A DNA stretch of 64,000 nt from an uncultured Muribaculaceae bacterium (GCA_910584365.1 CAJUAF010000001.1:280218-344217), one strand, 5' to 3'. Numbered from the stretch's first letter, positions 51,423 through 61,459 are shown. Made by a program: numbers and translations. The notes: a model not told the origin generated them from the letters alone.

Positions 51423-54400
51423 ATGAAAAAAATCCTACTTCTCTTAGTGGGGATGTTTGTGGCTATAGCGGCCAACGCCGAGCTGTATCTGTGCGGCGAC
51501 TGGGTGGCGCCAAGCTATCAGGCCTCCCTTCGCCAGAACTGGACGCCGGCAAATGCGGAGACAGTATCGCAAAACTCCGACGGTTACTATTGCTTCGTTA
51601 CAGAAGGGACCAACTTCAAAATGTCCACAGTCAAAGCCGACTGGAATTCGGGATTCAACGACAACTCCCGTACAGTGGCCGGATGGACCGACAAGCCGGG
51701 CGCAGACGGCGTAAAGATCTCCACGCTGAACGCCAACCGTAGCGCCGCCGACAACCAGGGACCGTTCGGCACCACCAAGACCTATTACCGGGTGAGCGCT
51801 GACCTCTCCACCATTGAGGCATCCAAAACCACCGACTTCGGGGATGTCGAAGACCCCGACAGCTACACGGTCTATTTCTACGAGAATCCCGACAACCCCA
51901 CCAACGGATATATCCACGCATATATGTGGGGAACCGACGGAAGCTATTCCGAGTATAACTCTTCCCCGGCCGTCACAAAAATGGTGCCGGCCAAATATGT
52001 AAAGGTCGGAGACAATTTCTATGAGGTCTACAGCCTGACGGTCTCCAGCACAAAAAAACTTGAGAACATCATATTCCACAACGGCAGCCAGAACAGCAAT
52101 CTCAAGTACACGCCTGACGCCGGCCTGAAACTTGTAAAAAACGGCCTGTACTATCGCTCGGGAGAAACTTCATACACAGCCTCCACCGATTTCAAACTCT
52201 ACGACCAGCCTGCTGAAATCAAGAACTATACCTACCATCTGCATAACTTCACCACGCTGGAAGGGACCCGCATACAGCTGAATCCGACCGCCGACGAAAA
52301 TATCTTCACCGGCTCAATCCAGTATAATGCCCCCCTGGCCGAAGCCCAGGAATACACCGTCCACCGCTTCGACTCAGACACCCAGAGCTTCGATGCCTTC
52401 GGCAGCACTCCCGATTTTGAATATAATCTCCAGGAATCTTCCGCCACTCTTGTCTCCGGCGCCAAAGGAATAGTGATGCCCAAAGGTCTCAAAGGAAAAG
52501 TAAGCTTCACTATGGAAGTGGAAGGACAGGTTCCGGTCAGACTGACTGTATCCGGAGGTGAACTGGCTGAAAACGCCTACACCTACTACCTGGAACATTC
52601 TTTCAAATCTCCCGACGGCCAGCAGCTGACAGATAAAATCGAATTCAGGCCCCACGCGTATCATTTCGACGCCGATTATGTATTCTCCGGCGAAGAGACC
52701 GGCCATCTGTTCAAAATCGAACGTTTCCTCAACGGTACTTCCGTCACCGAAACCCGTTTCGGTCCGGTGAAAACTTCCGGGAAATATGATCCCTCACGTC
52801 CTTCCACAACATATTCTCTGACAAACAACGGCTCGGAAACCGATATTCTATCCGCCGGAATCCACGGTAAGGTAAGATTCACCCTGCACGTTAACGAGGA
52901 CGGCGCTCCCGCCACGGTAACCCTGCGCGGCGGCACATCCGACAAGGAATACAATTCCGAACTCTACACCGTATATTTCTACGCCAAAGAAAGCCAGATC
53001 AGCGGAAACCTCTACGCCGTCGTCTACCGCGAGGAAGGAGATCAGGTAACGGCTGAGCTGACCCCGGAGCAAGCTCAGATGACCCCGACCGGAAAATATG
53101 TCCTGGTCGACGGAGAATACTGCCCGGTCTACAGACGCTCCTTCACCGGCGACTTCGACGCCGTACCCCATACGGTAAAAATTCATACCGGTGACGCTTC
53201 AGCGCCGTTGCTGACAGCCGAATTCCTCAACTACGGTTTCTATACCATCGGCGACACGAGTCCACTGCTCCATCTGGAACAGATTTACAAACCCGGCACC
53301 GAACCCACGACCTTCTATATGCACTTCAAGGAAGACTGGCTGAAAAATGCCAAAGGGGATGGCAACAATCCCGTGGTCGATCCCAGGTTCTACATTTACT
53401 CAGGCACCGCTCCTTCGGGAGAAACGGCATGGACCAACGGTATTGCCATGGAAAAAATCAATGACCTGGCACCTACCGGAGATATGTCCGTCACCGAGAA
53501 ATACCAGCTGTGGAAAGTCACCGTCCCTGCCGACAGGATGAAAGACGCCGACGGGATGTGCTTCGTATACCAGACCCGCTGGAGCGACAATCCCTATCAT
53601 GTATATTACTCCCGCAGCGGCGTCGATGACACATACATCTACGCCACGGCGGATGACGCAAACGGACGCTATGCCGTGCAAACCTATCTTTCCTATCAGG
53701 ACTTCAGGGACCTTGACGCGGAAGGACGCCCCGCAATCTACCTTGTAGGAGCCGACAACGGGACAATCGCCGACATAAGCTGGGATACCTGGAAAGCTCT
53801 CAAGCAGACTTCCACGGACGGATACTTCTTCATACCCATTACAGTAGATGCCTCCAACCAAAGTCCCGCCAAGTTCAAAATCTCATGGATCTGCGTCAAG
53901 GACGCTATGGATAAAATCGGAGTCTCCGAAGAGAACCGCAACATCGATACCCAGCGCGCATGGTCTACTTTCGACCTGGGCATCATCGGAGTGGATGATA
54001 TCTATGATTACGGCGAGTCAGGATATACAGCCCCCACATTCGAAGATGACGAGGACGGCACTTCTATCAAGAACGCCATCTGCAAGCCTTACGAGAGTAT
54101 CCGGTACCTGAACTACAACCAGTACAACTTCTTCATCTCATACGAAGATATCCATGTAGGCAAAAACTGCTACATAGTCGTGGATCCCGAATGTCGCACC
54201 GTCACCGTGATCCCCTACGATCCCAATCCTAAGGTATCAGCCTCTTTCTCTGAGTTCGGAACCGAGGAATTGACGTCATGGGAAGATATGCAGGCTTTCC
54301 ATTCCCATTACTCCCACCTCAGCGGAGCCGCAGGCAACGGACATATCTATATGTCTAAATTCAACACCTGCCGCGGTACGGTGACCATTGACCGTGCGCA

Positions 54401-55364
54401 GGGTGCTGACCTTGAACGGACAGGATTCTCAGTTGTGTACACCGTCAGCATGAACGGTCAGGAGATCTTCCGGCATAAAAAACCCGAAATCCTGAATTTT
54501 GACCGTCTTCCGATGGGTATGGAAGGAAGCCTGAAACTGCAGGCTCTGTACACCAACGCCACCACTGGAGAGTCTTTCCACTCGCGTATCACTACCGGTA
54601 CCATTCTCCACGGAGATGAAGAGTTCCCGGCTCCCGAAGGTAAGATTGTAAGCGCCCGGCCGGTTGTCGACACTGACCTGTCTGTAGGACTGCTTATCGA
54701 AGTCAAATATACCAAAGATGTCTTCGGTCACAACTACTACGGCGATTTCAGCTTCGGTGTGAAAGACAAGAACGGCAATTATCGTAAACTCAGAGGGGAA
54801 CTCCTCCATCCGGCCCACCGCCTGGTAACTTTCTACGGTGAACTGGCATCAAAAGTTCTCGATTCGTGGACCTACCTTACCGAAACCGCGGATTACGACG
54901 CATCCCGTCATGACTGGTCTTCCAAACTGTTCAGCGAAACCGACGGCAGTTCCGTAAGCGGCCATACTTTCATATTCCTTCATAATGCCGCCCCCAACCT
55001 CGACGGTCTCAGTGAACTGGAGACAATCGAAGGAACAGTCTCGGCAGTCTATCCGTTCCTCTACAACAACAACCCCACTCCTATGGTGGCTTCCGCTGAA
55101 GGAGAGAGTTCGGTTTCTGCCCGAGTATCCGCCGCATATGAAGGCTGTACGATAAGCAATATGATGACCCCCTCCAACCTGATGACATTCGCCGTTCCTC
55201 AGGACAATATCCTTTCGGGAATAGAAAATGTTATTTCTGAGAAAGATGATGATATTCCTGCCGAGTTCTATACCGTTTCTGGTATCCGCGTTGACGGAGA
55301 ACCTACCCCCGGTATCTATCTCCGCCGGAAAGGAAACATCGTGGAAAAAGTCATTATACGATAA
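51423..55364 (+). CDS. Large secreted multi-module protein, probable carbohydrate binder
   Basis: A 1313-residue protein with a signal peptide (ILLLLVGMFVAIAANA). Internal duplications are clear: a YTVYFY module begins at residues 148 and 515, resembling CBM26/starch-binding units (IHAYMWGTDG; LYAVVYREEG), and a YTY(H/Y)L module begins at 269 and 386. The N-terminal segment LYLCGDWVAPSYQ..W resembles SusE/F-type strands. The last residues (EFYTVSGIRVDGEPTPGIYLRRKGNIVEKVIIR region) match a T9SS-like sorting tail. No catalytic motif is seen. It is likely a cell-surface or released glycan-binding protein; the ligand is unknown. It forms a single-gene unit with its own hairpin terminator. Confidence 0.75.
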   Translation: MKKILLLLVGMFVAIAANAELYLCGDWVAPSYQASLRQNWTPANAETVSQNSDGYYCFVTEGTNFKMSTVKADWNSGFNDNSRTVAGWTDKPGADGVKISTLNANRSAADNQGPFGTTKTYYRVSADLSTIEASKTTDFGDVEDPDSYTVYFYENPDNPTNGYIHAYMWGTDGSYSEYNSSPAVTKMVPAKYVKVGDNFYEVYSLTVSSTKKLENIIFHNGSQNSNLKYTPDAGLKLVKNGLYYRSGETSYTASTDFKLYDQPAEIKNYTYHLHNFTTLEGTRIQLNPTADENIFTGSIQYNAPLAEAQEYTVHRFDSDTQSFDAFGSTPDFEYNLQESSATLVSGAKGIVMPKGLKGKVSFTMEVEGQVPVRLTVSGGELAENAYTYYLEHSFKSPDGQQLTDKIEFRPHAYHFDADYVFSGEETGHLFKIERFLNGTSVTETRFGPVKTSGKYDPSRPSTTYSLTNNGSETDILSAGIHGKVRFTLHVNEDGAPATVTLRGGTSDKEYNSELYTVYFYAKESQISGNLYAVVYREEGDQVTAELTPEQAQMTPTGKYVLVDGEYCPVYRRSFTGDFDAVPHTVKIHTGDASAPLLTAEFLNYGFYTIGDTSPLLHLEQIYKPGTEPTTFYMHFKEDWLKNAKGDGNNPVVDPRFYIYSGTAPSGETAWTNGIAMEKINDLAPTGDMSVTEKYQLWKVTVPADRMKDADGMCFVYQTRWSDNPYHVYYSRSGVDDTYIYATADDANGRYAVQTYLSYQDFRDLDAEGRPAIYLVGADNGTIADISWDTWKALKQTSTDGYFFIPITVDASNQSPAKFKISWICVKDAMDKIGVSEENRNIDTQRAWSTFDLGIIGVDDIYDYGESGYTAPTFEDDEDGTSIKNAICKPYESIRYLNYNQYNFFISYEDIHVGKNCYIVVDPECRTVTVIPYDPNPKVSASFSEFGTEELTSWEDMQAFHSHYSHLSGAAGNGHIYMSKFNTCRGTVTIDRAQGADLERTGFSVVYTVSMNGQEIFRHKKPEILNFDRLPMGMEGSLKLQALYTNATTGESFHSRITTGTILHGDEEFPAPEGKIVSARPVVDTDLSVGLLIEVKYTKDVFGHNYYGDFSFGVKDKNGNYRKLRGELLHPAHRLVTFYGELASKVLDSWTYLTETADYDASRHDWSSKLFSETDGSSVSGHTFIFLHNAAPNLDGLSELETIEGTVSAVYPFLYNNNPTPMVASAEGESSVSARVSAAYEGCTISNMMTPSNLMTFAVPQDNILSGIENVISEKDDDIPAEFYTVSGIRVDGEPTPGIYLRRKGNIVEKVIIR

Positions 55365-55450
55365 TATTCCTGATCTAATACGCAAAAGAGATAGAAAATA
55401 TGATAATTTAGTTTAGTAAGGTAAGGAATAGCAAGATTCCTTAGACCAAC

Positions 55451-55491
55451 GGCCTCCCCAGGTGTGACACCCCGGGAGGTCGTATTTTTTT
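55451..55491 (+). terminator. Hairpin terminator after the 1313-residue protein gene
   Basis: GGCCTCCC and GGGAGGTC form the base of a stem with two internal mismatches and a GGTGT/ACACC upper part, followed by GTATTTTTTT. It lies about 85 bases past the stop. Confidence 0.7.
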
Positions 55492-55572
55492 ATTTATGAC
55501 TGAGTTACCACCGTATTACGACAGAGGGTCAAGCCGGCAAATCAAACTATGCGCAAAACCATCGGGGCGCGA

Positions 55573-56469
55573 TCAGACGAAGTAGAGGGGACATCCCTTG
55601 GCCACAGGCGCTATCGTCCCCTGCGGATATGAGAAGACAAGATAGGATTTATAGAGGGCCACGTGGATTATCGGGAAGGTCTCCACGGTGAATTTCTGCA
55701 GGGCTCCCGGATTGACGTAGTCTGTCAGCCAGTCAAGATACTGTCCGGGGGTCTTGCCGGCATCCCGGGCAATCCGGCGGAGCAGCTTCTCGCGCACAGC
55801 GCTCCGGTCTTCCGCCGGAACCAGGTCATCGAAAGTCATCTGGCGCCCCAGGGTGGTGGAGAATGTGACGTAATAACAGTCGATAGCGTCGGGAGTCCCT
55901 CCCGTTGCCGACTCGAGATATGACGAATAAGTAAACATATCCTTCTGCTCCGAAACCCATGCGGGACGCAGGTCTGCATTGACGTAAAAGCCGTTGACGA
56001 CTGATTCGCGCAATTCGGGAAGAATAGTGTCGTTGAAGACTTTTCCGTAATAGTCAATCTGGGAAGTCACCGCCCTGGGGGTCATTTCCCGGGTATCGTA
56101 ATAGATATCTCCCCCGGAGACGGAAGCGAAGTCCTGGCTGATTATCCTGGCCAGTCCCATATTGACCGACGAGGAATCATCCACGGCGAAGACGCGGATG
56201 GAGAAGAACACGTCGGAATGTTCCGTGGGAAATATGCGGGCTATCTGGAGGAACTTCACGTCGCGCCCGTCGAAGGCGAACACCGTGTCCGACGTGGACG
56301 GAGTACGAACGATGGAGACAACCCGGGCAAGTTTACTGTCGTCGGGGAAGTCCCCGGGCTTTTCTGCGTCAGCGGTAGCGGCAGGTCCGCAGGCCTCGGC
56401 CAGAAAAACCAGGCCGACCAGCAGAAATGCCGACCATATATGCCTGATGATTATGTGTTTGACGTCCAT
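55573..56469 (-). CDS. DUF3298-like (RsiV-type) lipoprotein
   Basis: A 298-residue lipoprotein (lipobox FLAEACG). The C-terminal part has the DUF3298 pattern found in RsiV-type proteins: YCYYVTFSTTLGRQMTFDDLV-like CYYVTFSTTLGRQMTFDDL, then KLLRRIA and FPIIHVALYKSYLVFSYPQGTIAP, where a terminal Y.I.P.A-type motif is seen as GTIAPVAKG. These proteins lie in the periplasm; some bind lysozyme or sigma factors. There is no sigma gene next to it. The start MDVKHIII is chosen because it leads straight into the lipoprotein signal. Confidence 0.8.
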   Translation of the reverse strand: MDVKHIIIRHIWSAFLLVGLVFLAEACGPAATADAEKPGDFPDDSKLARVVSIVRTPSTSDTVFAFDGRDVKFLQIARIFPTEHSDVFFSIRVFAVDDSSSVNMGLARIISQDFASVSGGDIYYDTREMTPRAVTSQIDYYGKVFNDTILPELRESVVNGFYVNADLRPAWVSEQKDMFTYSSYLESATGGTPDAIDCYYVTFSTTLGRQMTFDDLVPAEDRSAVREKLLRRIARDAGKTPGQYLDWLTDYVNPGALQKFTVETFPIIHVALYKSYLVFSYPQGTIAPVAKGCPLYFV

Positions 56470-56600
56470 TGTTGCAACGGTTTAAGGAATTCCTAATTAC
56501 TTTACCTGGGACCGGCCTCTTCAAAAGCCGTCCTATGTTACAACAACGTTACTCCTCAAAAAGTTAGCGGTTCCCGATATACATCAGCTATTTTACAATA

Positions 56601-57311
56601 TCATGTCGGACGCGAATCAATGTCATCATAGAATGTCGGGATAGAGTAATCAGGACTCTGCGTGTCATTTCCGCTCCAGTCAAGGATGACCGATGATCCG
56701 TCCTCCTTTGTAAGCCTGACGACATTGACTGAATGCGGGTCGTCGTTAAAAAATAAAATCTCATACTTCTTATATCCGTCCCGGAAATCACATAGTCCCG
56801 GAATATGGATATTTCCGTCGATGTCGCGCAGGCCGCGCAGAGTATATGTATCAGGGACATTGAAAACCTGACCGCGCCTTGCTATGATTTTCTCCTCGAA
56901 TGAAGCGTGTCCGGTGGCATGGACCTTGTGGGTAATCCAGTAAGAGCAGGGATGATATATTCTGAAAGGAGTGTCATCATACTGTCCGACAGAGTAGGGC
57001 GAGGAAGTCATCCCCCCGACAAACAACACGGTCAGTCCGAAATATATCACCGTAGCCAGCTTGGCTTTATTTATAATGGTGGTGATAAATATTATGCCTG
57101 TGATAATCCAGGCATACACCTGCGTCTCGGGAAAGTCAAGTTCAGTACAGAGCCATATAAGCCCCAGGCCGGCCATGGCAAGGACCGTTACCAGCACACC
57201 GCGGCCGGTCTGGCTGCAGAGGCTGTCATCAACGCCGGATTTGTCACGGGTGACAATTTGCAGACAGCCGCATATCAGCGTAAACACATATAAAATAAGT
57301 AATCCGGTCAT
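56601..57311 (-). CDS. Hypothetical membrane protein
   Basis: A 236-residue protein starting at MTGLLILYVFTLICGCLQIV. The in-frame sequence upstream of that methionine overlaps the polyprenyl synthase gene and looks like a shadow, so this start is chosen. Four hydrophobic helices fill the first 110 residues (ILYVFTLICGCL, VLVTVLAMAGLGLIWL, AWIITGIIFITTIIN, LATVIYFGLTVLFVGGM), then a soluble domain (FNVPDTYTLRGLRDIDGNIHIPG) follows. I do not recognise the family. It lies downstream of ispB on the same strand, separated by 46 bases. Confidence 0.6.
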   Translation of the reverse strand: MTGLLILYVFTLICGCLQIVTRDKSGVDDSLCSQTGRGVLVTVLAMAGLGLIWLCTELDFPETQVYAWIITGIIFITTIINKAKLATVIYFGLTVLFVGGMTSSPYSVGQYDDTPFRIYHPCSYWITHKVHATGHASFEEKIIARRGQVFNVPDTYTLRGLRDIDGNIHIPGLCDFRDGYKKYEILFFNDDPHSVNVVRLTKEDGSSVILDWSGNDTQSPDYSIPTFYDDIDSRPT

Positions 57312-57357
57312 AATTTCATGGAATAGATTAAAGAGAACAACACGCCGGACGACGGAA

Positions 57358-58338
57358 TCAGCGGTCGCGGGTGATGATGAAGTCGATGAGGGACAGGAAA
57401 GCGTCGAGAGTGGCCGATGGGGGGAAGTTGGTCCTGAGGATGTCGCAGGCCTGGTCGCGCAAACGTTCCATCGTCTGATAGGCGTAGTCGATACCGCCGT
57501 TGGTGACGGCATATTCAATCAGTTCCGATATTTCCGCAGGCTCCAGAAGTTCTTTCCGGGCCAGGGCGGTCATGCGCTCATGGTCCTCGTCGGCACCGGT
57601 CTCCAGGACGTGCAGCAGCGGGAGGGTGATTTTCCCTTCCCGGAGGTCATTGCCCGTAGGCTTGCCGACGGCACTGTCGGAAAAGTAGTCGAAGATATCA
57701 TCCTTGATCTGGAAGCAGAGTCCCAGCAGACGGGCAAACTCCCGCAGGGCGTCGAGGCGCTCCCCCTCCGGCTCGCCGGCGGCATAGGCGCCGACTTCGG
57801 CACAGCTGACGAAGAGCGAGGCGGTCTTCCGGTAGATGATGTTGAAGTAGACCTCCTCAGTGAGATTATTGTAGCGGGCGTTGTAGATTTCATCCAGCTC
57901 GCCGATGGAAAGCAGACGTCCCAGCGAAGCGATGGAGTCGACGATGCGTATGTCTCCGGTTCCGGAGGCCAGCATCAGGGAGTTGGAGAGGAAGAAATCC
58001 CCGATGAGGACGGCAAGATGGTTGTCCCACAGGCCGTTGATTGTGGCGGCATCGCGCCGCAGGCGGGTATCGTCGACGACATCGTCATGAATCAGCGAGG
58101 CGTTGTGAAGCAGCTCCACGGCTACGGCCCCCTCTATTACCTTGCGGCTGACATTGCCGAGAAGTTTGGCGCTGAGAAGCACCATTATCGGCCGGATTTG
58201 CTTTCCCTTACGCTCCAGGTAAGTGGCTATTACCTTATTCATCAACGCATTAGGCGACGACAACGTAGCCGAAATCAAATCGTTCAGCTGCTGCAGTTCG
58301 GGCGCTAATGTCTGTTGGATGGATTGAAATGTAGTCAC
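57358..58338 (-). CDS. ispB: Polyprenyl diphosphate synthase
   Basis: A 326-residue trans-prenyl chain elongating enzyme that makes the tail of menaquinone. The two aspartate-rich motifs are intact: LIHDDVVDDTRLRR (first) and LCFQIKDDIFDYF (second). GKQIRP gives the isopentenyl diphosphate contact. Length matches octaprenyl/solanesyl synthases. It supplies the quinone partner of the FrdCAB complex. A -7 box lies upstream. Confidence 0.94.
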   Translation of the reverse strand: MTTFQSIQQTLAPELQQLNDLISATLSSPNALMNKVIATYLERKGKQIRPIMVLLSAKLLGNVSRKVIEGAVAVELLHNASLIHDDVVDDTRLRRDAATINGLWDNHLAVLIGDFFLSNSLMLASGTGDIRIVDSIASLGRLLSIGELDEIYNARYNNLTEEVYFNIIYRKTASLFVSCAEVGAYAAGEPEGERLDALREFARLLGLCFQIKDDIFDYFSDSAVGKPTGNDLREGKITLPLLHVLETGADEDHERMTALARKELLEPAEISELIEYAVTNGGIDYAYQTMERLRDQACDILRTNFPPSATLDAFLSLIDFIITRDR

Positions 58339-58357
58339 TTTGACAAAAAATTTAGCG

Positions 58358-58365
58358 CAAAATTA
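58358..58365 (-). promoter_or_regulatory. -7 box for ispB
   Basis: On the minus strand this reads TAATTTTG, an exact TAnnTTTG, 20 bases upstream of the ispB start codon. No matching -33 is evident. Confidence 0.5.
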
Positions 58366-58408
58366 CGAAAACTTCTCGGATAACGCTATAAAATCCGCTG
58401 GAAAAAGT

Positions 58409-58416
58409 TAACTTTG
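58409..58416 (+). promoter_or_regulatory. -7 box for korAB
   Basis: TAACTTTG is an exact TAnnTTTG and lies 111 bases before korA. The -33 position does not match well. The divergent ispB box is 43 bases away. Confidence 0.5.
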
Positions 58417-58526
58417 CCATCGAATCCGTTGCCGCGCTCCCTGCGGAAGCGGGTCCGACGAAACAGAAACCATATCATTAAATCAGATAATTTAAAGTCT
58501 CTTTTCCAAATCTGACAACGAAAATC

Positions 58527-60389
58527 ATGGACAACACAAACCAAAGAGTAAAGACGCTCGACAAGGTTGCCGTTAGATTCTCCGGCGACTCGGGCGACGG
58601 AATGCAGCTGGCGGGAAACATCTTCACCAATGTTTCGGCCGGCCTGGGCAACTCCGTGTCTACTTTCCCCGACTATCCGGCCGAAATCCGCGCTCCGCAA
58701 GGCTCCCTCGGAGGAGTTTCCGGATTCCAGGTCAGCATCGGTTCGGGAGTACACACTCCCGGCGACAGCTGCGACGTGCTGGTGGCGATGAACCCCGCGG
58801 CTCTGAAGCAGAATTACAAGTTCCTCAAGCCGGGCGGTGTGATTATCGTGGACATCGACTCCTTTAAGGAGGAGGGGCTGAAAAAGGCCAAGTTTCTCAC
58901 CGATGACCCCGTCGCCGAACTGGGAATCACAGCCCAGGTTCTCGAAGTTCCCGTTACGGAGATGACCCGCGCAGCCCTGGCCGATTCCGGAATGGACAAC
59001 AAGTCTGTGCTGAAATGCCGCAACATCTTCACTCTGGGGCTTATCTGCTGGCTCTTCGACCGCCCTGTCGAAAGCGCCATCGCCATGATTCAGAAGAAAT
59101 TCGCAAAGAAACCGGCCATAGCCGAGGCCAATTCCCGCGTGATCCGCGCCGGCTATGACTACGGTCACAATATCCACGCCTCGGTATCGACCTATAAGGT
59201 AGAGACCGAACCCATCGTCCCGGGAACCTACACCGACGTAAAGGGGAACGAAGCCACCGCCTGGGGCCTTATCATGGCCTCCGAGAAAGCCGGACTTCCC
59301 CTCTTCCTGGGTTCCTATCCCATCACTCCGGCCACCGACATCCTTCATGAACTTGCCAAGCGCAAGGACCTCGGAGTGAAAGCCTGCCAGATGGAAGACG
59401 AAATCGCCGGCGTATGCTCGGCCATCGGCGCATCCTTCGCCGGATGCCTTGCCGCCACATCCACCTCCGGTCCCGGCCTGGCCCTCAAGAGCGAGGGTAT
59501 CGGCCTGGCCGTCATGGCCGAACTCCCGCTGGTTGTCATCGACGTACAGCGCGGCGGCCCCTCCACGGGCCTGCCTACGAAAACCGAGCAGACCGACCTG
59601 GCCCAGGCGCTTTACGGCCGCAACGGGGAATCTCCACTGGCGGTAGTGGCTCCCACAACCCCCACCGACTGCTTCAACATGGCTTTCGAGGCCAGCCGTA
59701 TCGCCGTCGAACACATGACGCCGGTCATCCTGCTGAGCGATGCCTTCATCGGCAACGGCTCCTCGGCCTGGCGCATTCCCGAAGCCGACGAATTCCCCGC
59801 CATCCGTCCCCCCTTCGTTCCCGGAGAACTCCGTGAGAACTGGACTCCGTATATGCGCGATGAAGCGACTCTCAGCCGTTACTGGGCCATCCCCGGCACT
59901 CCCGGCCTGATGCATCGTCTCGGAGGTCTCGAAAAGGACGAGAAAACCGGAGCAATCTCCACCGACCCGGCCAACCACGCCCGCATGGTCGAGACGCGCC
60001 GCCGCAAAGTGGCTCTCATAGCCGAGGATATCCCCCTGCAGGAAGTGAAATGCGACTCCCCGGAGGCCGACACGCTTCTTATCGGCTGGGGCGGAACCTA
60101 CGGCCATCTCTATGATGCCGCTGAGGAACTCAACCGTCAGGGGCACAAGGTAGCCCTGGCCCAGTTCCGCTACATCAACCCGCTTCCCCGCAACGCCGGA
60201 GAAATCTTCACGCGCTACAAGCGGCTGATCGTGGCCGAGCTTAACACCGGACAGTTCGCCGACTATCTCCAGGCACGCTTCCCCGGCAAGCTCTTCCGCC
60301 GCATCAACAAGGTCGAAGGACAGCCCTTCCTCGTCCATGAGATTGTCGACAGGGTGAAGGAAATAATTGACTCCGAACCGGAGGCCTGA
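58527..60389 (+). CDS. korA: 2-oxoglutarate:ferredoxin oxidoreductase alpha subunit (gamma-alpha fusion)
   Basis: A 620-residue subunit whose first 190 residues are the gamma domain (VAVRFSGDSGDGMQLAGNIF, EIRAPQGSLGGVSGFQVSIGSG) fused to the alpha domain (GLIMASEKAGLPLFLGSYPITPATDILHEL, FAGCLAATSTSGPGLALKSEGIGLAVMAELPLVVIDVQRGGPSTGLPT, LLIGWGGTYGHLYDA). With KorB it oxidises 2-oxoglutarate or another 2-oxoacid and passes electrons to ferredoxin. The fusion is common in Bacteroidetes. No delta ferredoxin-like subunit is adjacent. Confidence 0.95.
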   Translation: MDNTNQRVKTLDKVAVRFSGDSGDGMQLAGNIFTNVSAGLGNSVSTFPDYPAEIRAPQGSLGGVSGFQVSIGSGVHTPGDSCDVLVAMNPAALKQNYKFLKPGGVIIVDIDSFKEEGLKKAKFLTDDPVAELGITAQVLEVPVTEMTRAALADSGMDNKSVLKCRNIFTLGLICWLFDRPVESAIAMIQKKFAKKPAIAEANSRVIRAGYDYGHNIHASVSTYKVETEPIVPGTYTDVKGNEATAWGLIMASEKAGLPLFLGSYPITPATDILHELAKRKDLGVKACQMEDEIAGVCSAIGASFAGCLAATSTSGPGLALKSEGIGLAVMAELPLVVIDVQRGGPSTGLPTKTEQTDLAQALYGRNGESPLAVVAPTTPTDCFNMAFEASRIAVEHMTPVILLSDAFIGNGSSAWRIPEADEFPAIRPPFVPGELRENWTPYMRDEATLSRYWAIPGTPGLMHRLGGLEKDEKTGAISTDPANHARMVETRRRKVALIAEDIPLQEVKCDSPEADTLLIGWGGTYGHLYDAAEELNRQGHKVALAQFRYINPLPRNAGEIFTRYKRLIVAELNTGQFADYLQARFPGKLFRRINKVEGQPFLVHEIVDRVKEIIDSEPEA

Positions 60390-60439
60390 ACCCCGCTCCA
60401 CGGGCATATTCATTTACATTTAAGAGCCACTGATTCAAC

Positions 60440-61459
60440 ATGGAATGTACAGCATCTCAATATAAGGCCTCCGACTTCAAGAACGGCAGCCCCGTGCGCT
60501 GGTGTGCCGGTTGCGGCGACCACGCCGTCCTCAATTCGCTCCACAAGGCCATGGCCGACCTGGGCGTAGCTCCCGAAATGACCGCCGTAATCTCCGGCAT
60601 CGGCTGCTCCTCGCGTCTGCCCTACTATATGAATACCTACGGGTTCCACACCATCCACGGACGCGGAGCCGCCGTAGCCACCGGTTTCAAGGTAGCCAAT
60701 CCGGCCATGACCGTATGGCAGATTTCCGGCGACGGCGACGGCCTGGCAATCGGCGGTAACCATTTCATCCACGCCGTGCGCCGCAACGTGGACATCAATA
60801 TCCTTCTGCTCAACAACCGCATCTACGGACTTACCAAAGGACAGTACTCCCCCACCTCGGCCCGCGGCTTCGTCTCCAAGTCCTCCCCTTACGGAACGAC
60901 CGAAGACCCCTTTATCCCGGCTGAACTTGTATTCGGCGCCCGCGGCACCTTCTTCGGGCGCGCCATCGACGTGGATCTCCCCGTATCCCGCGAGGTAATG
61001 CTTGCAGCCGCCCGCCACAAAGGCACCTCCGTCACTGAAATCCTGCAGAACTGCATGATTTTCAACAACGGCATCCACTCCGGAATCGCCGACAAGGAGG
61101 TGCGCGCCGACCGCACCATCCACCTGCGCCACGGCGAGAAGATGCTTTTCGGCAAGAACAACGAGAAAGGAATCGTAGCCGACGGTTTCGCACTGAAAGC
61201 CGTGGAAATCGGCAAGGACGGCTGGACCATCGACGACGTGCTGGTCCATGACGCCCACTGCCCCCGGAATTTCCTCCACCAGCAGCTGGCGATGATGGAC
61301 GGCAATGAACTTCCTGTCGCTGTCGGCGTTATTCGTGATGTGGAGGCTCCTGTCTACGACCAGGAGGTTGCGCTGCAGGTAGAGACCGTAAAAGCAAAAA
61401 AAGGGTTCTCCACTCTGCGTGATATGCTCCTTGCGGGCGACACCTGGACCGTCAGCTGA
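60440..61459 (+). CDS. korB: 2-oxoglutarate:ferredoxin oxidoreductase beta subunit
   Basis: A 339-residue beta subunit binding thiamine diphosphate and an iron-sulfur cluster. WCAGCGDHAVL and GIGCSSRLPYYM supply cluster cysteines, and GDGDGLAIGGNHFIHAVRRN to LLLNNRIYGLTKGQYSPTS supplies the thiamine motif. Catalyses 2-oxoacid decarboxylation with the alpha subunit. It lies 50 bases after korA. Confidence 0.96.
   Translation: MECTASQYKASDFKNGSPVRWCAGCGDHAVLNSLHKAMADLGVAPEMTAVISGIGCSSRLPYYMNTYGFHTIHGRGAAVATGFKVANPAMTVWQISGDGDGLAIGGNHFIHAVRRNVDINILLLNNRIYGLTKGQYSPTSARGFVSKSSPYGTTEDPFIPAELVFGARGTFFGRAIDVDLPVSREVMLAAARHKGTSVTEILQNCMIFNNGIHSGIADKEVRADRTIHLRHGEKMLFGKNNEKGIVADGFALKAVEIGKDGWTIDDVLVHDAHCPRNFLHQQLAMMDGNELPVAVGVIRDVEAPVYDQEVALQVETVKAKKGFSTLRDMLLAGDTWTVS

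Noticed and set aside
58386..60413. 675-codon open frame opposite korA
   Set aside because: Shadow of korA, which has complete family motifs; the antisense product is low in structure and unlike any family.
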